Shown one piece after another: positions 40,816 to 48,590 of a stretch of DNA of 64,000 nucleotides. The notes under the pieces were generated by a model, which saw only the letters and a program-made list of their open reading frames with translations, made no database searches and was not told where the DNA came from. Position 1 is the stretch's first letter. Each line of letters begins with the position of its first letter. The position numbers were made by a program, and so were the translations under genes. Source of the stretch: Bradyrhizobium sp. 132 (lineage in GTDB: Bacteria; Pseudomonadota; Alphaproteobacteria; Rhizobiales; Xanthobacteraceae); the NCBI RefSeq assembly GCF_023074185.1, contig NZ_JADPKY010000194.1:27014-91013 (forward strand), read 5' to 3'.

Positions 40816-41388
40816 CTATTCCATCTTGGTGACCGAGAACTTGCCGAACTTAGGGCGCCAGTCGCCGAATCCCTCGCGCAGACCAGCGATCTCGAGGATC
40901 TCAATCACTTCGTTCGGATTGAGCAGGCTCGGCAGAAATTCGACATCGACGTCGACGTACCAGGTGGGGAAGCGCGGACGTGTACGCATCACCTTCGAAT
41001 CGTTGACGTTCACGGGAAACCGGAATCGGAAATCTTTGTTCTCCCACAACGAGGGCAGATCCGTCGGTCCCTCATACTGAAGCGGCGGAGACATCCCGCA
41101 AGAGAACCCGGCCTTTGCCTGATTGCCCTTCCGCTTGGTCTTCGCGGCCTTGATGAACGCCGATTCGACAGCCTCGCAAGGAATGCACGGCTTATCGTCC
41201 TGCAACCAGAGACCGCCATACCATTCCATCTTGGCGATCTGCTGGTGATCGGCGATAGTCTTGTCACGCTTCTTCGTCAGCCGGTCGATATCGATCTTGA
41301 TCTCCTCGAGAGGATCCGCCAAGCGCGAGCTGTGCATCAGGAGCGGTCGTTCCCCCGTCAGGCGAATGCGGAGTTTCTCGACTGACAT
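40816..41388 (-). CDS. Phage-type hypothetical protein
   Basis: A 190-residue protein. It opens LRIRLTGERPLLMHSSRLAD, continues CIPCEAVESAFIKAAKTKRK, and ends IAGLREGFGDWRPKFGKFSV. Proteins of this look are common in tailed-phage genomes and prophages, with no settled function; the glycine-bearing end recalls RAMP-like folds, which is only an impression. Its ATG overlaps the HNH gene stop (41388). Its presence points to a phage source for at least the head of the cluster. Confidence 0.65.
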   Translation of the reverse strand: MSVEKLRIRLTGERPLLMHSSRLADPLEEIKIDIDRLTKKRDKTIADHQQIAKMEWYGGLWLQDDKPCIPCEAVESAFIKAAKTKRKGNQAKAGFSCGMSPPLQYEGPTDLPSLWENKDFRFRFPVNVNDSKVMRTRPRFPTWYVDVDVEFLPSLLNPNEVIEILEIAGLREGFGDWRPKFGKFSVTKME

Positions 41389-41714
41389 CAGATCTTCTCC
41401 TTGAACGCGGGGTCAAAAAGCCGGGAGGGGCTTTGCAGTACCGGGCGGATGTTGGCGTGTGCCGGCACCCAATGCGCGTAGCGCAGGCGGCGCAGATGAT
41501 CCGTCACCACGCGGTGGCAATTCCGGCAGAGCGCCGTCAAATCGCCGAGCGCTTCGTGACCAAGGCGCTCATACGTGCGGTGATGCACCTCGATTGCGCC
41601 GAGGCTGCCATCGTGGTTACAGACTCGGCAGCGGAAACCGGCGGCTTTGAGTTCGGCAAGCCGAGCCGGGTTTTGACGCCAGCTGCGACTCGCGATGTAG
41701 TCGTGGTAATTCAT
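41388..41714 (-). CDS. HNH endonuclease
   Basis: A 108-residue small HNH protein. FRCRVCNHDG gives the first Cys pair, EVHHRTYERLGHEALGDLTA the HH and following residues, and LCRNCHRVVTDHLRR the second Cys pair with the last His. Such proteins cut double-stranded DNA. It is the first gene of the minus-strand cluster. One arm of the inverted-repeat operator lies 17 bases upstream of its ATG, so the divergent XRE protein probably controls it. Confidence 0.83.
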   Translation of the reverse strand: MNYHDYIASRSWRQNPARLAELKAAGFRCRVCNHDGSLGAIEVHHRTYERLGHEALGDLTALCRNCHRVVTDHLRRLRYAHWVPAHANIRPVLQSPSRLFDPAFKEKI

Positions 41715-41730
41715 GACGGGTGTTCCGTTG

Positions 41731-41796
41731 TTCGCTGGAATAATGTCGGCGATCTCGGCGCAGAAGTCAACAGGTCAATGGAATAATTCCAGCGAA
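41731..41796. promoter_or_regulatory. Inverted-repeat operator between the HNH gene and the XRE regulator
   Basis: TTCGCTGGAAT (41731-41741) and its exact inverse ATTCCAGCGAA (41786-41796) lie in the divergent promoter region, one arm close to each start codon. The second arm is also part of a perfect palindrome TGGAATAATTCCA (41779-41791). This fits repression of both directions by the adjacent XRE protein. Confidence 0.65.
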
Positions 41797-41805
41797 GTCA
41801 ATGCC

Positions 41806-42084
41806 ATGGTTAATGAAGCGTCAACTGGGCAAGATATTTGGCCGCCGCCTCGTCTTATCCGTGCGGGTCGAGTTCTAGCGGGAGTTGACCAAGCGACGCT
41901 GGCTCTACAAGCAGGGGTCACGCGGCAGGCGGTGAGCGTCGTCGAGACAGACGAGAGCGAGAAAATGGATCCTCGGCGTCGAAAAGTTCTCGTAGCAATG
42001 CAACGCGTCCTAGAAGACCAGTACGGTATTGAGTTCTTCGCGGCCTCGAAGAATTCCGGCGAAGGGGTGCGGTTTCGAAAGTAA
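41806..42084 (+). CDS. XRE-family helix-turn-helix regulator
   Basis: A 92-residue DNA-binding protein. LIRAGRVLAGVDQATLALQA, then GVTRQAVSVVETDESEKMD, forms the HTH (residues ~16-52), followed by a helix ending EDQYGIEFF. The start is set at ATG 41806, just beyond an operator arm; a longer frame from 41713 would run through the operator and into the HNH start region and is rejected. It is divergent from the six-gene cluster and is the likely regulator. Confidence 0.82.
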   Translation: MVNEASTGQDIWPPPRLIRAGRVLAGVDQATLALQAGVTRQAVSVVETDESEKMDPRRRKVLVAMQRVLEDQYGIEFFAASKNSGEGVRFRK

Positions 42085-42679
42085 CCGGTTAGGATTCTGC
42101 CACACCGTCCCTTCGGCCACTTTGTGGAATAAGACGGAAGCGTAAATTCGGCAGAACTATCGGCCTTAGTAGCGAGGGGATATCGTAAAGGTCTCTCCAC
42201 GCGGTGTGATAGATCGCGTTTAAGAAGTGCGTCGAATTTCGGCGCGTCAGTGGCGTCTATGCCCGAGAGGTAGTGGCGGTTGACCTCGCCCAAGCGGGCC
42301 ATTCCTGATTGGCCGCTTCTGTGAAGGTTTGCGGATGGCGGCCCCACGAAGGTGGCGCGGCGTGCACCGGGGGCTGGCGTACGCAAACCTTCAAAGGAGG
42401 AAACCGCGGAAGATGTGGCTGGGTGGTGCGTCAGGCGCTATGGGGATTTGGACGCTTGCCGGTGTTTTGCCGAGGTGGGTTGGGAGCTTTTTCGGCAGGC
42501 GATCGCAGGCGCGTCGAAGCGGTTCGGCCGATTGCAAGGGGTAGAATCGGAGTTACGCGGCGGTGATGGTACGACACGGCGACTATCGTGAGCAGCGCGA
42601 CGGCGCGCATGGTCGTTGCCGGCGGATAGCTGGCGCAGCAGAAGTGCAGCACTGGGGTGGTGCATCGAATCTAATCTGA
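42085..42679. other. Region between the XRE gene and the IS91-like element
   Basis: No firm gene. A strong AAAGGAGG at about 42393 on the plus strand precedes overlapping frames: one from ATG 42413 (44 residues) and one open from GTG 42352 (79 residues; DVAGWCVRRYGDLDACRCFA). Neither matches a known family. The minus frame at 41775-42386 overlaps the XRE gene and looks random. A fragment next to the insertion element is possible. Confidence 0.3.
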
Positions 42680-43888
42680 TCATGATGTGTCGATCCTGAT
42701 CGTGGCAGGCGCTGCCGCGGGACGGGTGTGCGGCGAGCAGCCGCGTTGGAACGTCTCGATGATGATCATGCGACCGCCGCAGCACGGGCATGGATGCGAT
42801 AACGGCTTGGGTTCCTCAGTCTCGGCGCGTCTGGTATCCGCGGCCTCGGGCTGTGCCGTTGATGCGTCGAGCAAGCGGCGGGCTCGGGCGATGTTGTCGG
42901 CGCGCGTGCCGCTGGCGAGCAGGCCGTAGTGGCGAATGCGGTGGAAGCCGTGCGGCAGGACGTGGGTCAGGAATCTGCGGATGAACTCGGCGGTGGCGAG
43001 TGTCTGACGATCACGGCCATCGGCGCGATAGTCCTTCCACCGGAAGCTGACGCCGGTGCGGTCGCAAGCGATCAGCCGGCTGTTGGCGATGGCGACGCGG
43101 TGGGTATAGCGCGACAGATAGGCCAGTACGGCCTGTGGCCCACCGAACGGACGCTTGGCATAGACGACCCATTCGGTTCGGCGCAGCGGCGCCAGATACG
43201 CCGCGAACACCTGCGCATCGGCGAAAGCGGCATGATCGCCGAAGAACTTCAGGCGGCCGGCCTGGTGTGCGGCGAGCAGCCTCTCCAGGAATAGCCGCCG
43301 GAACAGGCGCGAGAGCACGCGCACGGGCAGGAAGAAGCCGGGGCGGCACGCCACCCAGCGCTCGCCATCGAGCGAGATGCCGCCGCCCGGCACGATCATG
43401 TGGACATGCGGGTGATGGGTCATGGCCGACCCCCAGGTATGGAGAACCGAGGTGATGCCGACGCGGGCGCCGAGGTGCTTGGGGTCGGCCGCGATGGTGA
43501 TCAGAGTCTCGGCCGAAGCCTTGAACAGCAAATCATAAATGACAGCCTTGTTCTGGTAGGCGATGTCGGCGACGACCGCCGGCAGTGTGAACACGACATG
43601 ATAATACGGCATTGGTAGCAGGTCGGCCTCGCGCGCCGCCAGCCAGTCCTTTGCCGCCGCGCCCTGGCACTTCGGGCAGTGCCGGTTGCGGCAAGAGTTG
43701 TACGAGATCTGGGTATGCGCGCACTGCTCGCAGCGCGCGACATGCCCGCCGAGCGCCGCCGTGCGGCAGCTCTCGATCGCCGACATCACCTTGAGTTGGC
43801 CGAGGCTCATATGACCGGCATTGGCCCGGCGCCATGCCGGGCCGTGGCCACGGAAGATGTCCGCGACCTCCAGCGATGGACGCGACAC
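42680..43888 (-). CDS. IS91-family HUH transposase
   Basis: A 402-residue transposase. A zinc-binding N-terminus (HVARCEQCAHTQISYNSCRN; RHCPKCQG) is followed by the HUH motif SAMTHHPHVHMIVPGGGISL (~residue 170) and a Tyr motif AVLAYLSRYTHRVAIANSRL. A C-terminal Cys pair is seen in HPCPCCGGRM. It would move the element by rolling-circle transposition. The start is set near GTG 43888 (SRPSLEVADIFRGHGPAW); the frame is open further upstream into the recombinase gene. Confidence 0.87.
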   Translation of the reverse strand: MSRPSLEVADIFRGHGPAWRRANAGHMSLGQLKVMSAIESCRTAALGGHVARCEQCAHTQISYNSCRNRHCPKCQGAAAKDWLAAREADLLPMPYYHVVFTLPAVVADIAYQNKAVIYDLLFKASAETLITIAADPKHLGARVGITSVLHTWGSAMTHHPHVHMIVPGGGISLDGERWVACRPGFFLPVRVLSRLFRRLFLERLLAAHQAGRLKFFGDHAAFADAQVFAAYLAPLRRTEWVVYAKRPFGGPQAVLAYLSRYTHRVAIANSRLIACDRTGVSFRWKDYRADGRDRQTLATAEFIRRFLTHVLPHGFHRIRHYGLLASGTRADNIARARRLLDASTAQPEAADTRRAETEEPKPLSHPCPCCGGRMIIIETFQRGCSPHTRPAAAPATIRIDTS

Positions 43889-43896
43889 GACGCGCG

Positions 43897-44775
43897 TCAG
43901 GCGGGCGGTTCGACGCCCTCCCTGAGCTTGCTTGTAATGCGATCGAGCGGGCTCATGATCTCCCGGATGATCTTGGTGGCGACACGCGTATAGAGCGCGG
44001 TGGTGTCGAGCTTGGCATGTCCCAACAAGACCTGGATCACCCTGATATCGGTGTTCTGCTCCAGAAGATGCGTCGCAAAGCTGTGTCGCAGGGTGTGCGG
44101 GGACACCTGCTTGCTGATCCCTGCCATCTGGGCCGCGGTATCGCAGGCGCGCCTGAGCTGGCGGGCTGACATCGGGTTGACCGGGTTCATTCCGGGAAAC
44201 AGCCACCCCTGTGGGCGTGCCGCGTTGTACCAGGCGCGCAACAGCTCGAGCAGATGCGGTGAAAGCATCACGTAGCGGTCTTTGTGGCCCTTGCCCTGTT
44301 CGATCCGGATCACCATGCGCTTACTGTCGATGTCGGATACCTTCAGCGCAACTACCTCGGAAACTCGCAATCCGGCTCCATAGGCTACACTCAATGCCGC
44401 CTTGTATTTGAGCCCCGGCGCCGCATCGAGAAAACGTGCAACTTCTTCCGGGCTCAGGACGACCAGCAGCTTGCGTGGCACGTGGATAAATTGGGTATGG
44501 TTGACGATGTCGGCGCGCCCAAGCGTGATGTTGAAAAAGAACCGCAGTGTCGAGACGCTTTGGTTGAGGGTCGGAACGCCGGGGCCACTCGTCGCCAGAT
44601 GGAGCTGATAGCGGCGTACGTCTTCGAAGCTCGCCGTGTCGGGCGAGCGGCCGAGGAAGGCAGCGAAGTTCTTGACCCTCTGCACGTAGTCATGTTGGGT
44701 CTTCGGCGCGAACTTGCGGATCGTCATGTCTTCGATCATGCGCTGCCGCAGCGGGCTTATGGCCTTATCGGTCAT
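43897..44775 (-). CDS. Tyrosine recombinase of the IS91-like element
   Basis: A 292-residue integrase. An N-terminal SAM-like domain (SPLRQRMIEDMTIRKFAPKT) precedes the catalytic domain, with Arg in GAGLRVSEVVALKV, Lys in EQGKGHKDRYV, HTLRHSFATHLLEQNTDIRV, LLGHAKLDTTALYTRV (final Tyr). All catalytic residues are visible. Its stop is 8 bases before the transposase GTG, so the two are probably one transcript. Confidence 0.88.
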   Translation of the reverse strand: MTDKAISPLRQRMIEDMTIRKFAPKTQHDYVQRVKNFAAFLGRSPDTASFEDVRRYQLHLATSGPGVPTLNQSVSTLRFFFNITLGRADIVNHTQFIHVPRKLLVVLSPEEVARFLDAAPGLKYKAALSVAYGAGLRVSEVVALKVSDIDSKRMVIRIEQGKGHKDRYVMLSPHLLELLRAWYNAARPQGWLFPGMNPVNPMSARQLRRACDTAAQMAGISKQVSPHTLRHSFATHLLEQNTDIRVIQVLLGHAKLDTTALYTRVATKIIREIMSPLDRITSKLREGVEPPA

Positions 44776-44785
44776 GGGGGATGCT

Positions 44786-44827
44786 CCTGTCTTGATGAAG
44801 GATGTGAACCCCTCATCTCAAGACAGG
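44786..44827. repeat. 10-bp inverted repeat upstream of the recombinase
   Basis: CCTGTCTTGA (44786-44795) and TCAAGACAGG (44818-44827) are exact inverses separated by 22 bases, just upstream of the recombinase ATG. This may be the element's end or a control site. Confidence 0.5.
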
Positions 44828-45094
44828 ACGCCCCGCGGCGCTATCGTGTTGGCTGTGTCGGCCGCCGCGGCGCCCTACCGCGCCAGCGGTTTAGTCCTGT
44901 GGCGCAAACCGGTCGTTGGCCTCGGGATAGGAGATCGAACTGGCTCACGCTGGCTGGATCTGGTCTCAAGCTTCCTCTTGATGCATTGGACCGGGGCTTC
45001 AATAAAGCCTCCCCGCTACGGGCCGCTATTTCCCACGTCGAACTATGGATTGGGCGATAACACTCGCTCGGCGCAATTGCGCCGCCAGCAGCCG
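44828..45094. other. Gap between the IS91-like element and the DUF1275 gene
   Basis: No gene is seen. Open frames here (for example minus 44841-45353) overlap the real DUF1275 gene in another frame and are Arg/Ser/Gly-rich. Confidence 0.35.
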
Positions 45095-45826
45095 CTACCT
45101 CACCGCAACTGCAACAGCTGCCAGTGCTGCCGGAAGAGACCAAGCCCAGTCTCCTGCCAATGAAGCTGCTGCCGCGGCTACGACGCAGCCCGCGAGGAAT
45201 CCAAGCAAGCGTCCAAGTGAGCGACTCAGCGGTGTTGAATCCTGCGGCAGCAACCGGTGGCGGGCCGAGAGCAAGTCCATCGCTGACAAAACCGCGTTGG
45301 CCAAATTTCCGGTCATCACCGCGGTCGAGATGGCGCCTGGTACCGCAAGGCAAAGGAGGGCGTACTGGCAGGCCATGGCGGACACGGCTATCATTGCGGC
45401 CGTGCCGGCCAGCAATCCAACCCGATCGGCAGATGCCTTGGTGATGACGGTGAAGATCAACAGCGCGACAAGCAGCAGAAATTGAACCAGAAGCAACAAC
45501 CGCGCCAGACTCGGACCGTGCCGCCGCGAAGCTTGAGCGACAAGCCAGACCGTCGCCAGCGCCAGCATGAAGACCGGAATAGCCAATAGCTGCACCCAGT
45601 GAAACGAGCCGCCCTCAACGGCCACGCTGGCGGCCAGCACGATATTGCCGGTCACGTGGGCAGTGAAGACATGGCCCAGGGTGAAGAAGCCCGTGGAGTC
45701 GACCATTCCGGCGATCATGCTGAGCAACAGTGGCAGCCGCGCCTCCAGGCGTGACAGCTCCGCTGCGTCATCCGCTGAATCCGATGTCCTTGGGACCGCG
45801 CGGGAGTCTCTAGCGGGCAGAGACAT
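45095..45826 (-). CDS. DUF1275 (YoaK-like) membrane protein
   Basis: A 243-residue protein with about six membrane segments. LLSMIAGMVDSTGFFTLGHV, then FTAHVTGNIVLAASVAVEGG, is the DUF1275 signature; a related repeat occurs later in STAVMTGNLANAVLSAMDLL. The function of the family is unsettled. It lies next to the IS91-like element and 52 bases downstream of the dehydrogenase gene, on the same strand. Confidence 0.82.
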   Translation of the reverse strand: MSLPARDSRAVPRTSDSADDAAELSRLEARLPLLLSMIAGMVDSTGFFTLGHVFTAHVTGNIVLAASVAVEGGSFHWVQLLAIPVFMLALATVWLVAQASRRHGPSLARLLLLVQFLLLVALLIFTVITKASADRVGLLAGTAAMIAVSAMACQYALLCLAVPGAISTAVMTGNLANAVLSAMDLLSARHRLLPQDSTPLSRSLGRLLGFLAGCVVAAAAASLAGDWAWSLPAALAAVAVAVR

Positions 45827-45878
45827 CTTTAGCTGCTCCGATTTTGACTGTTCGCGCGGACCGCTCGATCACTGCCGG

Positions 45879-46661
45879 CTATCGCGCGGTCCAGCCGCCA
45901 TCGACGGAGATCGCTGTTCCCGTGATCTGGTCCGCCGCAGGCGAACACAGAAAGGCCACGGTGCCGCCGAGCTGTTCGGGGGAGGCAAAATCAAGAGACG
46001 GTTGCTTCTCGGACAGCAGCTCCCTGGCGGCCTCCTTTTGGCTGATGCCGCGCTGCGCGGCGATGTCGCTGATCTGCTTTTCGACCAACGGCGTGCGCAC
46101 CCAGCCGGGACAGACCGCGTTGCAGGTGACGCCGCTCCCGGCCGTCTCGAGGCCGACCACCTTCGTCAGGCCGACCAGCCCGTGCTTGGCTGCAACGTAG
46201 GCAGCCTTGTGCGTTGACGCGACGAGGCCGTGTGCGGAGGCGATGTTGACGATCCGTCCCCAGCGCCGCTTTTTCATCTGAGGCACCGCGGCCGCAATGC
46301 CGTGGAACGCCGCCGACAGATTGATGCCGAGGATTGCATCCCACTTGGCAGCTGGGAATTCATCCACCGGCGCGGTGAACTGGATGCCAGCATTGTTCAC
46401 GAGGATGTCGAGGCGTCCGAATTTCTCGATCGTCGCGGCGATCAATCCGCGCACCGCGTTGCCCTTTGACATGTCGGCGCCGTCGTAGACGACGTGCACG
46501 CCGTGGTCACGTTCTATCCCGCTGCGGATCGTCTCGATCTCGCCGGCATCGCCGAATCCGTTCAACACCAGGTCGGCGCCGACCTTCGCCAGTTCCTTAG
46601 CGATCCCCAGCCCGATGCCGCTGGTCGATCCGGTTACGATTGCTACCTTGCCCTTCAACAT
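45879..46661 (-). CDS. bdhA: 3-hydroxybutyrate dehydrogenase (SDR family)
   Basis: A 260-residue dehydrogenase, the usual length for this enzyme. KVAIVTGSTSGIGLGIAKEL binds the dinucleotide, LVNNAGIQFTAPVDEFP follows, the catalytic Ser is in VNIASAHGLVASTHKAAY with YVAAKHG (YxxxK), and CPGWVRTPLVEKQI and SVDGGWTAR close the protein. The last stretches are typical of D-3-hydroxybutyrate dehydrogenases, which make acetoacetate. The acetoacetate decarboxylase at the other end of the cluster fits. The ATG at 46661 is chosen. Confidence 0.86.
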   Translation of the reverse strand: MLKGKVAIVTGSTSGIGLGIAKELAKVGADLVLNGFGDAGEIETIRSGIERDHGVHVVYDGADMSKGNAVRGLIAATIEKFGRLDILVNNAGIQFTAPVDEFPAAKWDAILGINLSAAFHGIAAAVPQMKKRRWGRIVNIASAHGLVASTHKAAYVAAKHGLVGLTKVVGLETAGSGVTCNAVCPGWVRTPLVEKQISDIAAQRGISQKEAARELLSEKQPSLDFASPEQLGGTVAFLCSPAADQITGTAISVDGGWTAR

Positions 46662-46727
46662 GGGAATTCCTTTCGATGCTTGAGTTATGAAGTCGCGGGG
46701 TCGATAACGAACCAACTTCGCGGGGAT

Positions 46728-46892
46728 TTACGTCGATTTCGGCCGCGGTACTGATTGATCCGCGGTGCGCTGGTCATCTTCCGTTCGAACAGGGATTGTT
46801 CGCAGCGGCTGCTCCTCACCCGGGCTTTGAAAGGCAAGCAAGGCTTTGAGCGTTTCGAAGGTGGCCTGGCGGAAGTTCATGCGGGGATTCAT
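46728..46892 (-). CDS. Small protein with an AhpD-like start
   Basis: A 54-residue frame with an excellent GAGGAG site seven bases before the ATG. The first ~22 residues (NPRMNFRQATFETLKALLAF) resemble the start of AhpD/carboxymuconolactone-decarboxylase proteins; the remaining part does not. It may be a real small protein or the stub of a truncated AhpD-like gene. It lies between the MFS pump and the dehydrogenase on the same strand. Confidence 0.5.
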   Translation of the reverse strand: MNPRMNFRQATFETLKALLAFQSPGEEQPLRTIPVRTEDDQRTADQSVPRPKST

Positions 46893-46926
46893 GGTCGGTC
46901 TCCTCAGGTGGGGGTTGAAACGATAA

Positions 46927-48564
46927 CTAGTGGGCGCCGCCGGCATCGAGCTGGCCGGGTTTCTTCAGCATCATGGAAGCAGCAAGTGCGACGATCAGCG
47001 CGGCACCCAGCAGCAAGAACAGGTCGCTGAACGCCAGGATGAACGCCTGCTTCTGCACGATCTTGCCGATCGCGACATAGGCACGGCGAGTGGCGTCGAT
47101 GCGATCGATCACGCCGTGGCTTATGAAATATTGCGTCAGCTTCTCGACTCTTGCCTGCGTCGCTTGCTCCAGCATGGAAACTGACTGCATCAACACGTTG
47201 GAGTGATACTGCTCGCGCTTGGTGAGCAATGTCTGCAACAGTGCGATGCCGACGGCGCCGCCGAGGTTGCGCATCATGTTGAACAGGCCCGAGGCAGAGC
47301 CGGCATTCTCCGCCTCGATGCCGGCAGTGGCGACGGCCGAGAGCGGCGCGAACACCAGCGCTTGACCGAAGGCGCGGACGACGTTCGGCCAGAACAGCTG
47401 ATCGGTCGCGTAATCGTTGGTCATGTGGATGTTCATGAAGTTGGAACCGGCGAACAGCGCAAAGCCAATGCCGATGATGATCCGGGCGTCGAAGCGCTGC
47501 ATCAGCCGCGGCACCAGCGGGATCAGCAGCAGTTGCGGAAAGCCGGTCCATGCCAGCACCATGCCGATCTGTTCGGCGTTGTAGCCCTGGATGCGCGACA
47601 GATAGACCGGCAGGATGAATACCGAGCCATACAGCGCGATGCCGAGCAGGAAGTTGGCGAGGATGCCGAAGCCGAAATTGCGGCGAACCAGCAGGCGCAG
47701 GTTCAACAGCGGCTTCCTGGCGGTCAACTCAATCCAAAGGAAGGCCGACAGCGCGACTGCGGCGACGATCGACAGCTTGACGATGAAGGGCGAGCCGAAC
47801 CAGTCGTCCTTGTTGCCTTCTTCCAGCACGGTTTGCAGCGCGCTGAGACCAATGGCCATGGTGACGATGCCAAACCAGTCCCCCTCGCGCAGCAGCGCAA
47901 GATTCATTGGCTTGGCTTCGAGCGAGTACCACAACATGCTGATCATCAGCGCGCCCGGCACCAGATTGACATAGAAGATATATTCCCAGCCCCAGTTCTC
48001 GGTGAGATACCCGCCGATGGTCGGTCCGATCGCTGGTGCAAAGGTCGCGGAGATCGCAAACATCGCAAGGCCAATCGGCTGCTTCGCCTTCGGCAGCAGC
48101 GTGATGATCAGCGTAAAGGCCATCGGGATCAGCACGCCGCCAGAAAAACCCTGCACCGCGCGCAGTACGATCATCTGCGACAGGTTTTGCGCGAGCGCGC
48201 AAGCCGCCGAGAACACCATGAAGAGGGAGGCGTTGGTCAGGAGGTAGATGCGGATCGAAAACACCTGGGCAAGCCAGCCGCTCAGCGGGATCACGACGAT
48301 CTCGGCGATCAGATAGGAGGTCGAGATCCAGCCGCCGTCATCGATGCCGGCGCCGATTGCGCCCTGGATGTCGGCCAGCGAGGCGTTGACGATCTGGATG
48401 TTGAGCACCGCCATGAAGGCACCCAGCGTGGCGCCGATCACTGCGATCCAGGTTTTTGCGGAGACGGCGGGAGTCGTCGGAGCCGCAGCCGGCTGCCCGC
48501 GATCGCTGGCGGGAACACCGTCGATGGGGAGGGGTAAGGTGGTCACAATGGTTCCTCGTCGCAT
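46927..48564 (-). CDS. DHA2-family MFS multidrug transporter (EmrB-like)
   Basis: A 545-residue transporter with about 14 membrane segments. AVIGATLGAFMAVLNIQIVN, then ASLADIQGAIGAG and GWISTSYLIAEIVVIPLSGW, is the DHA2 N-terminal signature; RAVQGFSGGVLIPMAF and PTIGGYLTENWGWEYIFYVN are further family motifs. It would form a tripartite export pump with the HlyD-type protein encoded 26 bases upstream and an outer-membrane channel that is not in the window. Confidence 0.9.
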   Translation of the reverse strand: MRRGTIVTTLPLPIDGVPASDRGQPAAAPTTPAVSAKTWIAVIGATLGAFMAVLNIQIVNASLADIQGAIGAGIDDGGWISTSYLIAEIVVIPLSGWLAQVFSIRIYLLTNASLFMVFSAACALAQNLSQMIVLRAVQGFSGGVLIPMAFTLIITLLPKAKQPIGLAMFAISATFAPAIGPTIGGYLTENWGWEYIFYVNLVPGALMISMLWYSLEAKPMNLALLREGDWFGIVTMAIGLSALQTVLEEGNKDDWFGSPFIVKLSIVAAVALSAFLWIELTARKPLLNLRLLVRRNFGFGILANFLLGIALYGSVFILPVYLSRIQGYNAEQIGMVLAWTGFPQLLLIPLVPRLMQRFDARIIIGIGFALFAGSNFMNIHMTNDYATDQLFWPNVVRAFGQALVFAPLSAVATAGIEAENAGSASGLFNMMRNLGGAVGIALLQTLLTKREQYHSNVLMQSVSMLEQATQARVEKLTQYFISHGVIDRIDATRRAYVAIGKIVQKQAFILAFSDLFLLLGAALIVALAASMMLKKPGQLDAGGAH

Positions 48565-48590
48565 GTGAGGGAGGATGCATTCGCGGCCGT

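Larger units (their letters stand above)
42680..44827 (-). mobile_element. IS91-like element with tyrosine recombinase
   Basis: An IS91-type HUH transposase gene lies directly downstream of a tyrosine-recombinase gene, both on the minus strand, a known arrangement for this group. An inverted repeat at 44786-44827 marks one side. The exact ends (ori and ter) were not determined, so the limits are approximate. Confidence 0.7.

Noticed and set aside
41775..42386. 203-residue minus-strand frame
   Set aside because: It overlaps the well-supported XRE gene and operator, and its residues look like an antisense shadow.
44284..45060. 258-residue plus-strand frame opposite the tyrosine recombinase
   Set aside because: Antisense to a complete recombinase with all catalytic residues.
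47203..48537. 444-residue plus-strand frame opposite the MFS transporter
   Set aside because: Long but antisense to a clear 14-segment transporter, with His/Asp/Arg-rich composition typical of antisense GC-rich frames.
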